Positions 8,534-17,879 are shown, numbered from the stretch's first letter. The stretch is 64,000 bases of DNA from Myxococcales bacterium (GCA_016720545.1 JADKKK010000012.1:1-64000); one strand, 5' to 3'. The notes: generated by a model from the letters alone, not told the origin. Numbers and translations are program-made.

Positions 8534-9007
8534 TCACTCACCGCGCGAGAAGGTGGACAGGCAACGCGCGACGTCGTGACCGAGCGCCGGATCGTCGAGC
8601 ACGTAGCAGCCCATGTTCTTCGAGGCGTCGCAGGCCTCGATGGGCACCCAGGCGCCCGCCCTGCACTCGGTCACGCGGGCCCCCGCGGGCTTGTTGTTGC
8701 TGGGCTTGACCTTGCCGACGTAGATCCCCTCGCAGCGCACGGCGCCCGCGGTGCACGCGGCCGCGGCGGACGGCGCGGCGACCGGCGGCGCTGGCGGCGC
8801 GACCGTCGAGGCCGAGGGGGCTGCGCGAGGCGACGGCGCGGGGGCCGGCGCCGCGGTCGCGGCAGCCGTCGTGGGCGTCGTCGCCACGGGCGTGGTGGGC
8901 GCGGGCGCCTCGCCCCCGCAGCCTGCGAGCGCGGCGACGACCACGAGGACGAACGAGCCAGGAGAGGCGGGCCAGGAGGCGCAGGGCCGCGAGAGGGAGC
9001 GGTTCAT
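8534..9007 (-). CDS. Small lipoprotein with Ala/Pro/Thr linker and Cys-containing C-domain
   Basis: The 157-residue product starts MNRSLSRP and has a lipoprotein signal ending in LAGC (Cys30). About 55 residues of Ala/Pro/Thr-rich linker follow, then a C-terminal domain of about 70 residues with regularly spaced cysteines (AACTAG, VRCEGIYVG, VTECRAG, EACDAS, MGCYV, ARCLS). A similar Cys pattern occurs in other myxobacterial lipoproteins, including the first gene of this window. The function is not known. The larger open frame starting at 9481 is rejected because its first half is antisense to the FG-GAP gene upstream. Confidence 0.75.
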   Translation of the reverse strand: MNRSLSRPCASWPASPGSFVLVVVAALAGCGGEAPAPTTPVATTPTTAAATAAPAPAPSPRAAPSASTVAPPAPPVAAPSAAAACTAGAVRCEGIYVGKVKPSNNKPAGARVTECRAGAWVPIEACDASKNMGCYVLDDPALGHDVARCLSTFSRGE

Positions 9008-9050
9008 CGAATCGCAGTAGCAGCTCTCGGGGGGCGTCCGAAAGCGGCGT

Positions 9051-10475
9051 TCAAGGCGCCCCGCGGTAGAGCTTCCAGAACGGCGCGCGCCCATGTCCCC
9101 ACACTTTCCCGCCGGAGTCGCCCGGATCGGTCGGGACGACGAGGTCGAGGCGGCCGTCGCCGTCGAGGTCGAGGGTCGACCACCTCCCGGAGGCGACGTC
9201 GTGGAAGCCCGTCCCGACGAAGCCCCCGTCGGGCACGCTCCACCGTGACTCGGGCCCGAACCCGGCGCCCGTGTTCCGGTATATCTTCCAGAAGGGCGCG
9301 TCGCCAAAGCCCCAGACCCTCGACGAGGTATCGGCGGGGTCGGACGGGACGACGAGATCTGGCCTGCCGTCGCTGTCCAGGTCGAGCGTGGTCCACTTGC
9401 CCGACACCACGTGGTTGAACCCGCTGCCCGGAACGCCACCCGCGGGCACGGGCCACTTGACCTCGTCACCGAAGCCCTCACCCGTGTTCTTGTAGACCTT
9501 CCAGAACGGAGCGCCGCCTAGCCCCCACACCTCCGCGCCCGCGTCGCCGGGCTCGGTGGGGACGACGAGCTCGGGTTTGCCGTCACCGTCGAGGTCGAGC
9601 GTGGCCCACCTGCTCGAGGCGACGCTGTTGTAGCCGGTGGACGCGAAGCCCCCCATCGGGATGTTCCACCGCGCCTCCTCGGCGAAGCCCTCTCCCGTGT
9701 TCTTGTAGAACTTCCAGTACGGGCGCTCGCCGTGGCTCCACACCTTCGCCGTGGAGTCCGTGGGCTCGGAGGGGACGACGAGGTCGGGCCTGCCGTCGCC
9801 GTCGAGGTCGACGGTGGACCACCTGCTCGAGCTCACGTTGTTGAAGCCCGTGGTCGCGAAGCCGCCGAGCGGGACGCTCCACCGCGACTCGGCGGCGAAC
9901 CCCGAGCCCGTGTTCTTGTAGACCTTCCAAGAGGGGCTCGTGCCTTGACCCCAGACCTTGGCGGCGGGGTCGAGGGGATCGGAGGGGAGGACGAGGTCGG
10001 GCTTGCCGTCCCCGTCGATGTCCATCGTGGTCCACTTGCCGGACGCGACGCTGTTGAACCCCGTGCTCACGAAGCCCCCGGAGGGAACGGTCCACGCGGT
10101 CTCCACCGCGAAGCCGCTGCTGCCGCTTCGATATATCTTCCAATACGGCGTCTGCCCGAAGCCCCAGACCTTGGAGCCGGAGTCCAACGGATCGCTAGGG
10201 AGGACGAGGTCCGGCTTGTGGTCGCCGTCGATGTCCATCGTGGCCCAGTTGCCCGAGGTGACGCTGTTGAAGCCGGCGCCGGCGAAGCCGCCGAGCGGCA
10301 CCGCCCACGCGCCCTCGGCCGCGTGGAAGTGGGTGCCGGGGACGGTGGGCTTCTGTCCGGCGTCGGCGTTGGACCCGCCGTCGCTGCCGGGTCCTCCAAG
10401 CGGCTCGACGACCGTCTCGGTGAGCGAGCAGGCGGCGAGCGCGAGGACGAGGGAGGCGCCCAAGAGAGATCGCAT
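9051..10475 (-). CDS. FG-GAP/VCBS-like repeat lipoprotein
   Basis: The 474-residue protein starts at MRSLLGAS, which gives a lipobox LAAC (Cys16); an earlier in-frame start (10520) adds only 15 unlikely residues. After a Gly/Asp linker come six tandem copies of a 71-residue unit, the last one slightly short. Each copy contains a calcium-binding DxDGDxxPDLV loop and a GFNxVxSxxWxTxDxDGDG core, the signature of FG-GAP/VCBS blades. Six or seven blades would close a beta-propeller on the cell surface. Copies differ by scattered substitutions, so the array is old enough to have diverged. In copy 5 the loop reads DLDSDG instead of DxDGDG. Confidence 0.85.
   Translation of the reverse strand: MRSLLGASLVLALAACSLTETVVEPLGGPGSDGGSNADAGQKPTVPGTHFHAAEGAWAVPLGGFAGAGFNSVTSGNWATMDIDGDHKPDLVLPSDPLDSGSKVWGFGQTPYWKIYRSGSSGFAVETAWTVPSGGFVSTGFNSVASGKWTTMDIDGDGKPDLVLPSDPLDPAAKVWGQGTSPSWKVYKNTGSGFAAESRWSVPLGGFATTGFNNVSSSRWSTVDLDGDGRPDLVVPSEPTDSTAKVWSHGERPYWKFYKNTGEGFAEEARWNIPMGGFASTGYNSVASSRWATLDLDGDGKPELVVPTEPGDAGAEVWGLGGAPFWKVYKNTGEGFGDEVKWPVPAGGVPGSGFNHVVSGKWTTLDLDSDGRPDLVVPSDPADTSSRVWGFGDAPFWKIYRNTGAGFGPESRWSVPDGGFVGTGFHDVASGRWSTLDLDGDGRLDLVVPTDPGDSGGKVWGHGRAPFWKLYRGAP
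9054..10328 (-). repeat. Six tandem 213-bp coding repeats
   Basis: The coding repeats underlie the FG-GAP gene. The unit is 71 codons, running from the residue before AVETAW-type segments through DIDGDGKPDLV to WKVYKNTGSG. All six copies are in frame and recognisable by eye, without frameshifts. Confidence 0.8.
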
Positions 10476-10673
10476 GGCGCGTCCTACGTGAATCGAGGCG
10501 CGGACCTTCCCGAAGGTCACGTGGTCGGGTTCGTCCGGCCGAGCGTCGCGCCTCGAGGGCGCGCTCTAGGCGCCCCGTGCATGAGCGGTCCGGTCAGCAG
10601 CGGCCGCGGCCTCGGTCAACAGTCACGCCAGGGAGTCCCTCGAGCCCGAGCGCGATGTCGGCGTCCTCCGGCG

Positions 10674-11963
10674 TCACGCGGGCGACTCGGGCTCGGCGCG
10701 CGCGATGTGCTCGTTGGGCGCGCTGGACTCGTCGGACTCCGCCTCCTCGAGCGCGGCTTCGAGCTCGGCCGTAGAGGTCTCCTCCACCGCGACGCGGAGC
10801 CGCCTGGCCAGGGCCTCGTCCGCGCAGCTCGCGGAGACCCGGAGGACCGCGTCGCCCTCGACGGTCGCGAGCGCGATCGCGGCCGCGACGCGGGTCTTCG
10901 GACCGGCCGCGGCGTCGCGGAGCGCCGCGGCGAGCGCTTCGCGGCTCACGGGCGACGTGCGGTACGAAGCGGGCGCCGTGAGCGCGTTGCGGAGATCGCG
11001 CACCCACTCGGCGGTCGAGCGCCCGCGCCGGTCGAGGGTCGTCGCGACGGACGCGTGCCCCTTCGCGCCCGCGCGCCCCTCGTCGGCCGCGTCGGCCGCG
11101 CGCTTCGCCTCCAGGATGCGCTCGCGGAGCGGGCGCGCGGGCTCCTCGAGCTCGCCCGTGCGCCGCTCGACCTCGACATAGGGCACGTCGAGCGCGAACA
11201 TTTTCCCGTCCGCCAGGCGAAGGACGAGCCCGTCCGCGTGGCGCCCTTGCAACGTGAGCTCGACGCTGACGACCTCGTCGTAGCGGAAGAATCGCGGAGC
11301 GCGCTGCCCCTCGACCAGCACCAGGCCGTCGGCGCCCACGCGCAGGGTGACCGCGTCTCGGCGTGTTTGCCAGACCGCGAACGCGATCGCCAACCCGACG
11401 AGCGGGGCGGCGATCGGGGCTCCCCGCATCCCGAGCGTGAAGAGCAGCACGAACGCCGGGCCGAGCGCCAAGACGAACACGCCGACCGCGCCCCCGCCGG
11501 CCATGCTTGCTTTCCGCACAGTGTACGCGTGGGACCTGCCCGCGAGCCCGGCCGCGGCGATGGCCCGATCACCATCAGGACGATCGGCGACACGCACGAG
11601 CGCCGTCCCTTGGCGCCCTGCGAGCTTCACGTAGGCGCCGGTCCCTCGGGCCACGTGGTCGCCCTCGCGCAGGCCATCGAGCACGCGCGCCCCGTCGAGC
11701 CAGAGCCCCTCCTCGTCGATCCGCCCGCCGCCCGTGCGCCTGAGCGTGCCGAGGCGCAGCGTCGCCACGAGCCCGCCGAGGCCCATCACCACGAGCGCGA
11801 CCGCGACGAGGGAGCGGGAGCCCGGCGGGGCGACGATCGGGACGAGCCGCGCGAGGAGGAGCAGCGCGCCGCCCCCGATGAGCCCCACGGGGACCCAGCC
11901 TCGCGTGAGTCGCACCTCTTGGGTCACCTCGTAGGCCGGCCGGTCCGGCGTCGCGCCTGCCAT
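10674..11963 (-). CDS. Membrane protein of unknown function
   Basis: The 429-residue product starts at MAGATPDRP. Hydrophobic segments occur at about residues 24-43 (GLIGGGALLLLARLVPIV) and 46-66, and a second pair lies at about 150-200 (GVFVLALGPAFVLLF and PIAAPLVGLAIAFAVW). Each pair is followed by a cytosolic-type domain with PH-like or YdbS-like character (GRIDEEGLWLDGARVL, GADGLVLVEGQ). The C-terminal 100 residues are Ala/Glu-rich (HEAT-like or coiled). No enzyme motif was found. The start was chosen because the open frame upstream of it is antisense to nothing real and has poor codon usage. The preceding gene in the same direction starts at 13596. Confidence 0.7.
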   Translation of the reverse strand: MAGATPDRPAYEVTQEVRLTRGWVPVGLIGGGALLLLARLVPIVAPPGSRSLVAVALVVMGLGGLVATLRLGTLRRTGGGRIDEEGLWLDGARVLDGLREGDHVARGTGAYVKLAGRQGTALVRVADRPDGDRAIAAAGLAGRSHAYTVRKASMAGGGAVGVFVLALGPAFVLLFTLGMRGAPIAAPLVGLAIAFAVWQTRRDAVTLRVGADGLVLVEGQRAPRFFRYDEVVSVELTLQGRHADGLVLRLADGKMFALDVPYVEVERRTGELEEPARPLRERILEAKRAADAADEGRAGAKGHASVATTLDRRGRSTAEWVRDLRNALTAPASYRTSPVSREALAAALRDAAAGPKTRVAAAIALATVEGDAVLRVSASCADEALARRLRVAVEETSTAELEAALEEAESDESSAPNEHIARAEPESPA

Positions 11964-12039
11964 CGAGTGAGCGTAGCCCGCGCGCCGCCGCCTCGCTCGG
12001 CCTCCGCGCTTTCGAGGTGAAATCCGCCGCGCCTCGCCG

Positions 12040-13596
12040 TCAGCAGTCGTGGTTATCGACGCAGGTGGGGCCGCGCTGGAAGGGCACGGAGTCCTGATGC
12101 AGGACCGTGCGCAGACAGCTGACACCGTCGAGCGAGAAGCAGAACTGCTCGCGGCGGTACCATTCGATGCTCCCGGACGCCTCGACGCGGAGGGCGGGGA
12201 GGCGTTCGCGGAGCACGAGCGTCTTGCCGTCGGCCAGCACGCCGAGGTCGCGCAGGCTCTTGCGGAGATCGACCGAGCGGTGGGCGTCCAGGTCGACGCG
12301 GTGAAGATCGCCGCCCATGCCGTCCCAGCTCGTCTCGAGCGAGAACACCCGCTTCTGGTCTCCCATTTGCACGAAGCGGTCGAGGCGCGCCGCGTCGCCG
12401 GAGAACGCCGCGTATTTCTTCTCTCGGAGATCGAACGCACCAAAGAGGGAGTCTTGTTGGCCAAACAAGCTAAAGGCCACCGTCACCTTGCCGCTCGAGT
12501 CGATCGTCGCCTTCACGCTCGCCTCGCCGCGGAGGTTCTGCACTGTGGCGTCGACGAGGAGCTGGTCGCCGCTCTTCGCCATCGCGAACCGCGGGAGCAC
12601 GTTGCCCACGGGGGTGAGCGTGAACGCCAACGACCGAGGCTCAATGGTCATGATATGAAATTGAGCGCCGCTCTTCGCGGGTATTTGGGCCTTGTCGTCG
12701 AACATCGACTCATCGATTCGCTTCATGTCGAGATAGGCTACGATCCTCGAGCCGGCCTCGTCGGAGACGACGGGCCCGAACCCCGGGAGGTTCTTGAGGA
12801 AGGTGGGGCCCGAGGGCGCGAGATCGATGACGCTCACGGGATCGGGGTTGGTCCAGGTCTGGGCCGTGTTGCTCGCGCGACCCTCCTCGCAGAACGTGGG
12901 AGAGAGGAACCCGCGGCTGCCGTCGGGGAGCACCAACACCGGAGCCGCGCAGTTCGGCACCGTGATGGCCTTGTCGGCGAGGGTCGTGAGGTCGAAGTCC
13001 ACCACGGCCGTGCTGGGGACGTGGTCGCGCCAGGTGGTCGTGCCGACGACCAGGGCGCGGTTCGTGTTGGGCACGAACGTGAGCTCGGTGGCCGGCGTGC
13101 CGAGGGGTACGGCCCCGCGCACGTCGCCGCGCTCGGCGTCGAGGACGAGCACGCGGTCGTCGTCGCCGAGGACGAGGCTCCTCTCGTCGGTCGACAGACG
13201 CGCCAGGCGCGCGCCGCTCCCGGACTTGAGCGCAGGGACGACCCGCCACGTCGGGGCGAGGGTGGCCAGATCGTAGCGCACCACTCCGGCGCGCGCGGGC
13301 AGGACGGCCAGGCCGAAATTGCCTGTTCGAGAGAAGACGAAGCGCTCGATCTTCTCGGGGAGCTCGCGCGCCTTGCCGGCCTCCACGTCGAGGAGCACCG
13401 TGCTCTGGTTGCGTTGAGCGAGCACGAATCGACCGTCGGGCGACACGATCATCGCGCCCGTGAGGAGGGCCTCACCCTGCGCGCCGCCGTTCGTGCGCTC
13501 GTTGACGTTCGCGCCTCCCTGAGGCTCGCTCCCTGGGAGCGTGCAAGCGGTGAGGGCAGTGAGTCCGAGGAGCGACGCGAGCGCGGTGAATCTCAT
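12040..13596 (-). CDS. Beta-propeller-like lipoprotein
   Basis: This 518-residue lipoprotein has the signal MRFTALASLLGLTALTAC (Cys18). The body is built of repeated strands with phrases typical of WD40/YVTN-like propellers: IVSPDGRFVLAQRN, RLSTDERSLVLGDDDRVLVL, VFSRTGNFGLAVL and LDMKRI. The C-terminus carries a Cys cluster (FCFSLDGVSCL, CVDNHDC). No catalytic site is visible. It is probably a surface or periplasmic scaffold. It stands alone between the membrane protein gene and the truncated DUF1003 gene. Confidence 0.75.
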   Translation of the reverse strand: MRFTALASLLGLTALTACTLPGSEPQGGANVNERTNGGAQGEALLTGAMIVSPDGRFVLAQRNQSTVLLDVEAGKARELPEKIERFVFSRTGNFGLAVLPARAGVVRYDLATLAPTWRVVPALKSGSGARLARLSTDERSLVLGDDDRVLVLDAERGDVRGAVPLGTPATELTFVPNTNRALVVGTTTWRDHVPSTAVVDFDLTTLADKAITVPNCAAPVLVLPDGSRGFLSPTFCEEGRASNTAQTWTNPDPVSVIDLAPSGPTFLKNLPGFGPVVSDEAGSRIVAYLDMKRIDESMFDDKAQIPAKSGAQFHIMTIEPRSLAFTLTPVGNVLPRFAMAKSGDQLLVDATVQNLRGEASVKATIDSSGKVTVAFSLFGQQDSLFGAFDLREKKYAAFSGDAARLDRFVQMGDQKRVFSLETSWDGMGGDLHRVDLDAHRSVDLRKSLRDLGVLADGKTLVLRERLPALRVEASGSIEWYRREQFCFSLDGVSCLRTVLHQDSVPFQRGPTCVDNHDC

Positions 13597-13770
13597 GGGG
13601 ACCTCCGTAGGGGTAGTGAAGGGGGTCTCCGCTCCTCAGCATTCGACGTGCCATCGAACCCTCGTGGCCATTTCGTCGGCGGTCGTCGGCGAGCGAGCGC
13701 GCCGCTGCCGACACGCGAGTCGCGAGGGTGTGAACGTTCGTCGACGCCCGCGGCCACGGCGCCCGAGCGC

Positions 13771-14001
13771 TCAGCCCTTCGGAGCTTCCGACCTCTGGCC
13801 CGCGCGCTCCAGGTTCTGGAGCCGCCGCTGGAGCTGCGAGTTCATCGCGTCGAGCTTCTCGTGCAGCTGCTGAATTTGAAGCTCGGCCTTCAGGTTCACG
13901 TCGTACTCGATGTCCGCGCGGACCTTCTCGCGCTCGACCTGGCGGTTCTGGCTGAGCAGCACGAACACGCTCAAGATGATGGCCTCGAATGTAAGGCACA
14001 T
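13771..14001 (-). pseudogene. Truncated DUF1003 membrane protein
   Basis: The last 75 residues match the C-terminal half of DUF1003 proteins: a membrane helix (LTFEAIILSVFVLLSQNRQ) followed by the conserved EREKVRADIEYDVNLKAELQIQQLHEKLD coiled segment. Normal family members have an additional N-terminal soluble part and a first membrane helix. Here homology begins abruptly at Leu3, just 128 bp before the divergent SRAP gene. Reading further upstream in the same frame gives only Arg/Pro-rich sequence. It is either a 5'-deleted remnant or a minimal one-helix version starting at the ATG at 14001. Confidence 0.55.
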
Positions 14002-14128
14002 TGGCCGGGGCGAGAAGGAGACTTCTCGTCCGGAGACGAGCGCGAGGTGCGCGCCACGGCGCTTCACGACGCAAGAACCCCGCCGCGGCGGCGGCGTTTC
14101 GGGCGGGTTCCGCTGATACACTCGGGGA

Positions 14129-14830
14129 ATGTGCGGTCGGCTCGTCGCGAGTGATCCAGCAGCGTTGGTCGAGGGGTGGTCACAGACCCGCCTGGTCCCC
14201 AGCCCCGCAGACCTGGCCGCCCTCGCGAGCTACAACGTGTCCCCGTCGCAGAGGGTCCTCGTGCTCCGCGCGGGCCCGCGCGGACGCGAAATCGCCGCGG
14301 TCCGGTGGGGCCTCGTCCCCGCCTGGGCGAAGGAGCCGCTCGGCGGGCGGCCCCTGTTCAACGCGCGCTCCGAGACGGCGGCGGAGAAGCCGGCGTTCCG
14401 GGAGGCGCTCCGGCTGCGGCGCTGCGTCGCCCTCGCGGACGCGTTCTACGAGTGGAAGCGCGAGGGGCGTCGCAGGGTGCCATACCGTGTGGTCACGTCG
14501 GGCGTGATGATGCTCGCGGGGGTGTGGGAGCGCTGGCAGGGCCCGTCGGGCGAGGCGCTCGAGTCGGCGGCGATCCTCACGCGGGCCGCGGGCCCCGCGC
14601 TCCGCGCGCTGCACGACCGGGAGCCTGTGATGTTCGCCACCCGCGAGCAGGCCATCGGGTGGATCGCGCCTGAGCTCCGCGACGCGTCCGCGGCGCTCGA
14701 GCTGCTCGGTGAGCCGGGCCCGTCCGTCGAGCTTCGGGAGGCGAACGCGAAGGTCGGGCGCGCGGGCGAGGACGGCCCAGAGTGCCTCGTCCCGGGCGCG
14801 TCGCCGGGGACTCAGCTCACGCTCTGCTGA
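14129..14830 (+). CDS. SOS-response-associated peptidase (SRAP/YedK/HMCES family)
   Basis: The 233-residue product has all the active-site elements of SRAP proteins, which form a thiazolidine link to abasic sites in single-stranded DNA through the N-terminal cysteine. These are Cys2 (MCGR), Asn78 (FNARSET), Glu108 (FYEWK) and His162 (LHDREPV). Length and order of motifs are normal. The family consensus HDRMPV is here HDREPV, a small variation next to the catalytic histidine. The Met-Cys start fixes the initiation codon. It protects the genome at stalled forks. There is no LexA-like box that could be recognised upstream. It is divergent from the DUF1003 remnant. Confidence 0.9.
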   Translation: MCGRLVASDPAALVEGWSQTRLVPSPADLAALASYNVSPSQRVLVLRAGPRGREIAAVRWGLVPAWAKEPLGGRPLFNARSETAAEKPAFREALRLRRCVALADAFYEWKREGRRRVPYRVVTSGVMMLAGVWERWQGPSGEALESAAILTRAAGPALRALHDREPVMFATREQAIGWIAPELRDASAALELLGEPGPSVELREANAKVGRAGEDGPECLVPGASPGTQLTLC

Positions 14831-14869
14831 CGACCGCGCGCGCAGTCGCCGCGCGGCGCGCGCTACGCG

Positions 14870-15103
14870 CTACTCGTCGGGCGCGAACCAGGGCGGGAGC
14901 GGCACGTGAAATTCCAAGTCGCCGCCGACGATGTCCTCGTCCACGTCCTCGCGGCTCGCCCGCTTGAAGGCGGCGCAGGCGTCCGGTGCGGTGACGCGGC
15001 CGCAGGAGCCGTAGGGCGGGATCGCGTTCCACGCGCCGTCCGCTTGCTCGATCCGGGAGCCGAGTCGATCCTGTCGCCGCGAAGGCGTGCAGGAGGTCCG
15101 CAA
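14870..15103 (-). CDS. Small acidic protein of unknown function
   Basis: The 77-residue frame has consistently G/C third positions over its last 60 codons and an acidic tail (ASREDVDEDIVGGDLEF, ending PPWFAPDE). Two cysteines sit in GSCGRVTAPDACAAFK. The first 18 residues are Arg-rich and may be untranslated, because no better start is visible. It is convergent to the SRAP gene and divergent from the small lipoprotein at 15163. No family is recognised. Confidence 0.5.
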   Translation of the reverse strand: MRTSCTPSRRQDRLGSRIEQADGAWNAIPPYGSCGRVTAPDACAAFKRASREDVDEDIVGGDLEFHVPLPPWFAPDE

Positions 15104-15162
15104 GCTCCGTTTGAACGCGGGTTTTGCCTATGACCACCTTCGCGTGGCAGAATGCTGGATCC

Positions 15163-15687
15163 ATGAAGTCTGCCTCGCGCCTCGCGACCCTGGCGCTCGT
15201 TGCAGCGGGATGCTCCGATCCGGTGGAGTTCATGACCCCAGGAAGGGTCCCCCCACAGCCCGGGGATCTCGTCGTCACGGTCGACGGAACCCGCCGTGGT
15301 TTCGGTGCCCCGAGCCTCGGGCGGGACGCCGTCGGCCCGATCGTCACGGCCCGGATCGCCGAGACGGCGACCGAGGCCACGATCCGATTGCCGACCCAGG
15401 CCAAGACCGTGACGTGCGCCGAGTTGCCGCAGGCGGTCGTCCTCACGACGAGCAGCCCGCTCGAGCACACCAACACCACGTACTTCGAGATGCGGTGGCT
15501 CGCCACCACGTGCGTCATCACCGTCACCCGCATGTCTGCGCCGGACGCGAAGGGCTTCGTGCGTGCGGTCGAGGGATCGTTCAGCGCGCAGCTCACCCGC
15601 GAGAAGGACGAGATCAGCGACGGCCGGCAGGTGCTCGGCCCGACGAACCTGACCGCGTCGGGTACCTTCCTGATCGGCGCGCCGTAG
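15163..15687 (+). CDS. Small lipoprotein of unknown function
   Basis: The 174-residue product begins MKSASRLATLALVAAGCSDP, a lipoprotein signal with lipobox VAAGC (Cys17). The remainder is a beta-rich domain (TVTCAELPQAVVLTTSSP, EMRWLATTCVITVTRM) with two cysteines that may pair. The upstream in-frame ATG at 15124 is rejected because it buries the signal. There is no recognisable family. The protein probably faces the periplasm or the outer surface. Confidence 0.7.
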   Translation: MKSASRLATLALVAAGCSDPVEFMTPGRVPPQPGDLVVTVDGTRRGFGAPSLGRDAVGPIVTARIAETATEATIRLPTQAKTVTCAELPQAVVLTTSSPLEHTNTTYFEMRWLATTCVITVTRMSAPDAKGFVRAVEGSFSAQLTREKDEISDGRQVLGPTNLTASGTFLIGAP

Positions 15688-15845
15688 CCCGTTGATTTGC
15701 TCCCGTCGGCCCGCCGCCGCCGCATCCCGACCGCACGGGAGTCAAGCAACGGGCCGCTAGCTCGCGCGGAGGGGAGCGAGCGCGCGTTCCCTCGCGCCCC
15801 GCCGCCCCCGTTGCTCTGCTAGGGTCGCGCCTCCTTCCCAGGAGC

Positions 15846-17015
15846 GTGCGCGTGGCCTTCCTCTCCTCCCTCCTCGCCCCGGCCTCGGAGACCGCGCTCG
15901 TCGAAGCCTTCGTCGCGAAGCGGCGCCTCCACGTGGTGAGCCCGGATGCGCGTCGCGCGGAGGCGCTCCTGCCGGCGTGGCTCGCGGACCGTCTCGTCGC
16001 GTCCGACGCGCTCGGCGAGGGCGCCCTCGAGGTGCTCCGCGCGGGCGAGGTCGTGCCCCCGGGACAGTTTCGGGCGAGCGACGGCCGGCTCCGCAAGGAC
16101 GCGCTCGACGCCCTCATCGCTGAGGGCGTGAGCCTTCTTCTGCACCGTATCGACGACGAGGTCCCGGCCATCGCGCGCGTGTCCGACGCGATCGAGCGGC
16201 GCCTCGGTCACACCGTGTGGGCCAACGCCTACATCACGCACGGGCCGGGCGGCGCGCTCGCCCCTCACTACGACGACCACGACGTGCTGGTCGTTCAGGT
16301 CCGTGGCGCGAAGCGGTGGTTCGGCCACGGGACGCCGGAGCTCTCGCCTGTGGTGCGCAGCCCCGCGGGGCGCGACTGCGGGCCGACCACGTGGGACCTC
16401 TCGATGGCTCCCGGCGACGTGCTCTACCTGCCTCGCGGGGAGGTCCACCACACGGCGAACGTCGGCTCGCTCTCGGTCCATCTCACGTTCGGTGTGGACG
16501 CGCGACGCGGAGTCGAGCTGCTCGCCCCGCTGCGCGAGCGCGCCGTCCAGGAGTGCTTGTTTCGCGAGGATCTCACGCGCCTCGCGGGAGACGAGGCGCT
16601 GCGCGAGCGCACGCTCCAACTGAAGGCCCGACTCCACGCCCTCGTCGACGAGCTCGACGTGGAGGCCTTCCTCACCGAGGACGACCGCGCGCGCCCTCTC
16701 CGATGCCTGGCGGGCCTCGGCGGCGCCGAGGTCGCGGCGCGCGCTCCCGCGACGAGCTTCGTGGTCTCCGCGGTCCGACGGCGACTCGCGATCCACGCCG
16801 ATGGCGACCACGGCGACGAGCGCGTCCTCGACGCGGGAGCACGCACCTTTCGCCTCTCTCGGGGCGCAGTGGGGGTGCTCGAGGTCTTGGCGACGCTCGA
16901 GCGCCCGACGCTCGCGGACCTCGCCGGAGCGCTCGGCGTTGGGGAAGACGAGGCGCGCCGCTCCGTCGTGGAGCTGGCGGGGCACGGGCTCGTTGGGGTG
17001 GAGTGGGCGTTCTAG
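15846..17015 (+). CDS. JmjC/cupin-type Fe(II)/2-oxoglutarate oxygenase
   Basis: The 389-residue protein fits the bacterial ribosomal-oxygenase-like Cupin_4 family. The N-terminus carries the usual FLSSLLAPASETALVEAF docking segment. The iron ligands are visible as His141-x-Asp143 (APHYDDHDV) and His201 (LPRGEVHHTA), with the strand VLVVQVRGAKRW between them. A winged-helix-like C-terminal region (RGAVGVLEVLATLERPTLADL) matches the C-terminal domain of ROX proteins, which hydroxylate ribosomal protein or other residues. The substrate here is unknown. The start is 22 bp upstream of good domain homology, and GTG alternatives exist. It stands alone, convergent to the GNAT gene. Confidence 0.8.
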   Translation: MRVAFLSSLLAPASETALVEAFVAKRRLHVVSPDARRAEALLPAWLADRLVASDALGEGALEVLRAGEVVPPGQFRASDGRLRKDALDALIAEGVSLLLHRIDDEVPAIARVSDAIERRLGHTVWANAYITHGPGGALAPHYDDHDVLVVQVRGAKRWFGHGTPELSPVVRSPAGRDCGPTTWDLSMAPGDVLYLPRGEVHHTANVGSLSVHLTFGVDARRGVELLAPLRERAVQECLFREDLTRLAGDEALRERTLQLKARLHALVDELDVEAFLTEDDRARPLRCLAGLGGAEVAARAPATSFVVSAVRRRLAIHADGDHGDERVLDAGARTFRLSRGAVGVLEVLATLERPTLADLAGALGVGEDEARRSVVELAGHGLVGVEWAF

Positions 17016-17082
17016 ATCACCGAGCGTGAGTCCGACACGCGCTGACTGGCGCCTTTCTGCTGAATCGTCCAACTGGCTCTCG

Positions 17083-17604
17083 TCAGTCCGCGCGGAGCTT
17101 GATGCGCATGTGGACGCGCGTCGACCAGTCGAGGCCGGCCTCTGCCTGCGCCGCGGCGAGTGCGGCCAGCGCGGGGCCCCACTCGTCGCGGGGGACGACC
17201 TCGAAGCCCCGCCGCGCGTACCACGGCCGGCACCAAGAGACGTTAGCCTCGGTGTTCAGCAGGAGCGACGGCTCGGCGTTCGCGCGCGCGTCGGCCACGA
17301 CCCTCGCGAGCAGCGCCGACCCGATGCCGCGCCTGCCGAACGCCGTGGCGACGCTGAGCTGCCCGACGCACAGCTCGTCGCCCACGCGCCCCACCACGAT
17401 CCACCCCACGACTCCCTCGCCGTCGAGGTCCGCGACGACGAGCGCTCCGCGGGCGATGGCGCTCGCCGCCGCGTCGGTTGGGATCGTCGAGTCGTCGGCC
17501 AGCTCGGGCCTCCCGACGGTCAGGTACCTCGTGTCGGCGTCTAAGCCGACGCGTTGAATCGCCGGGATGTCGGCCGGCGTGGCGAGGCGGAGCGTGGGCA
17601 CCAT
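17083..17604 (-). CDS. GNAT-family N-acetyltransferase
   Basis: The 173-residue single-domain protein has the GNAT acetyl-CoA loop in QLSVATAFGRRGIGSALLA (R-x-x-G-I-G/A type), preceded by the beta-strand GWIVVGRVGDELCV and followed by NTEANVSWCRPWYARRGFEVV. The length is normal for the superfamily. The start MVPTLRLATPAD was chosen because the longer frame upstream is Arg/Pro-rich and non-coding. The acetyl acceptor cannot be predicted. Confidence 0.85.
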   Translation of the reverse strand: MVPTLRLATPADIPAIQRVGLDADTRYLTVGRPELADDSTIPTDAAASAIARGALVVADLDGEGVVGWIVVGRVGDELCVGQLSVATAFGRRGIGSALLARVVADARANAEPSLLLNTEANVSWCRPWYARRGFEVVPRDEWGPALAALAAAQAEAGLDWSTRVHMRIKLRAD

Positions 17605-17879
17605 GGCGGCGAGGCTAGCGTATCCAGCGGCGGCGATCGGACGCGTCGCGCGATCCCACGGCAGCACAATTTTTCCCCGCCAGCGGCATCTCCACGGCGC
17701 GCGGAACTTGCGCACCCCCGGCGGGCCGGCCCGCGGGCTGCCGGTGCTCGTTGTCACGCGCGGGGGGGGGGGCGGCAGGGGGTCGCGTTCCCGGTCTGCG
17801 ATCTCCGCGTCAGCGGTCCCAGGCTTCGGCGGCTCGGGGCGTGGCCCCCGAAGGGGGGCGGCGGTGGAGCCACGCCACG

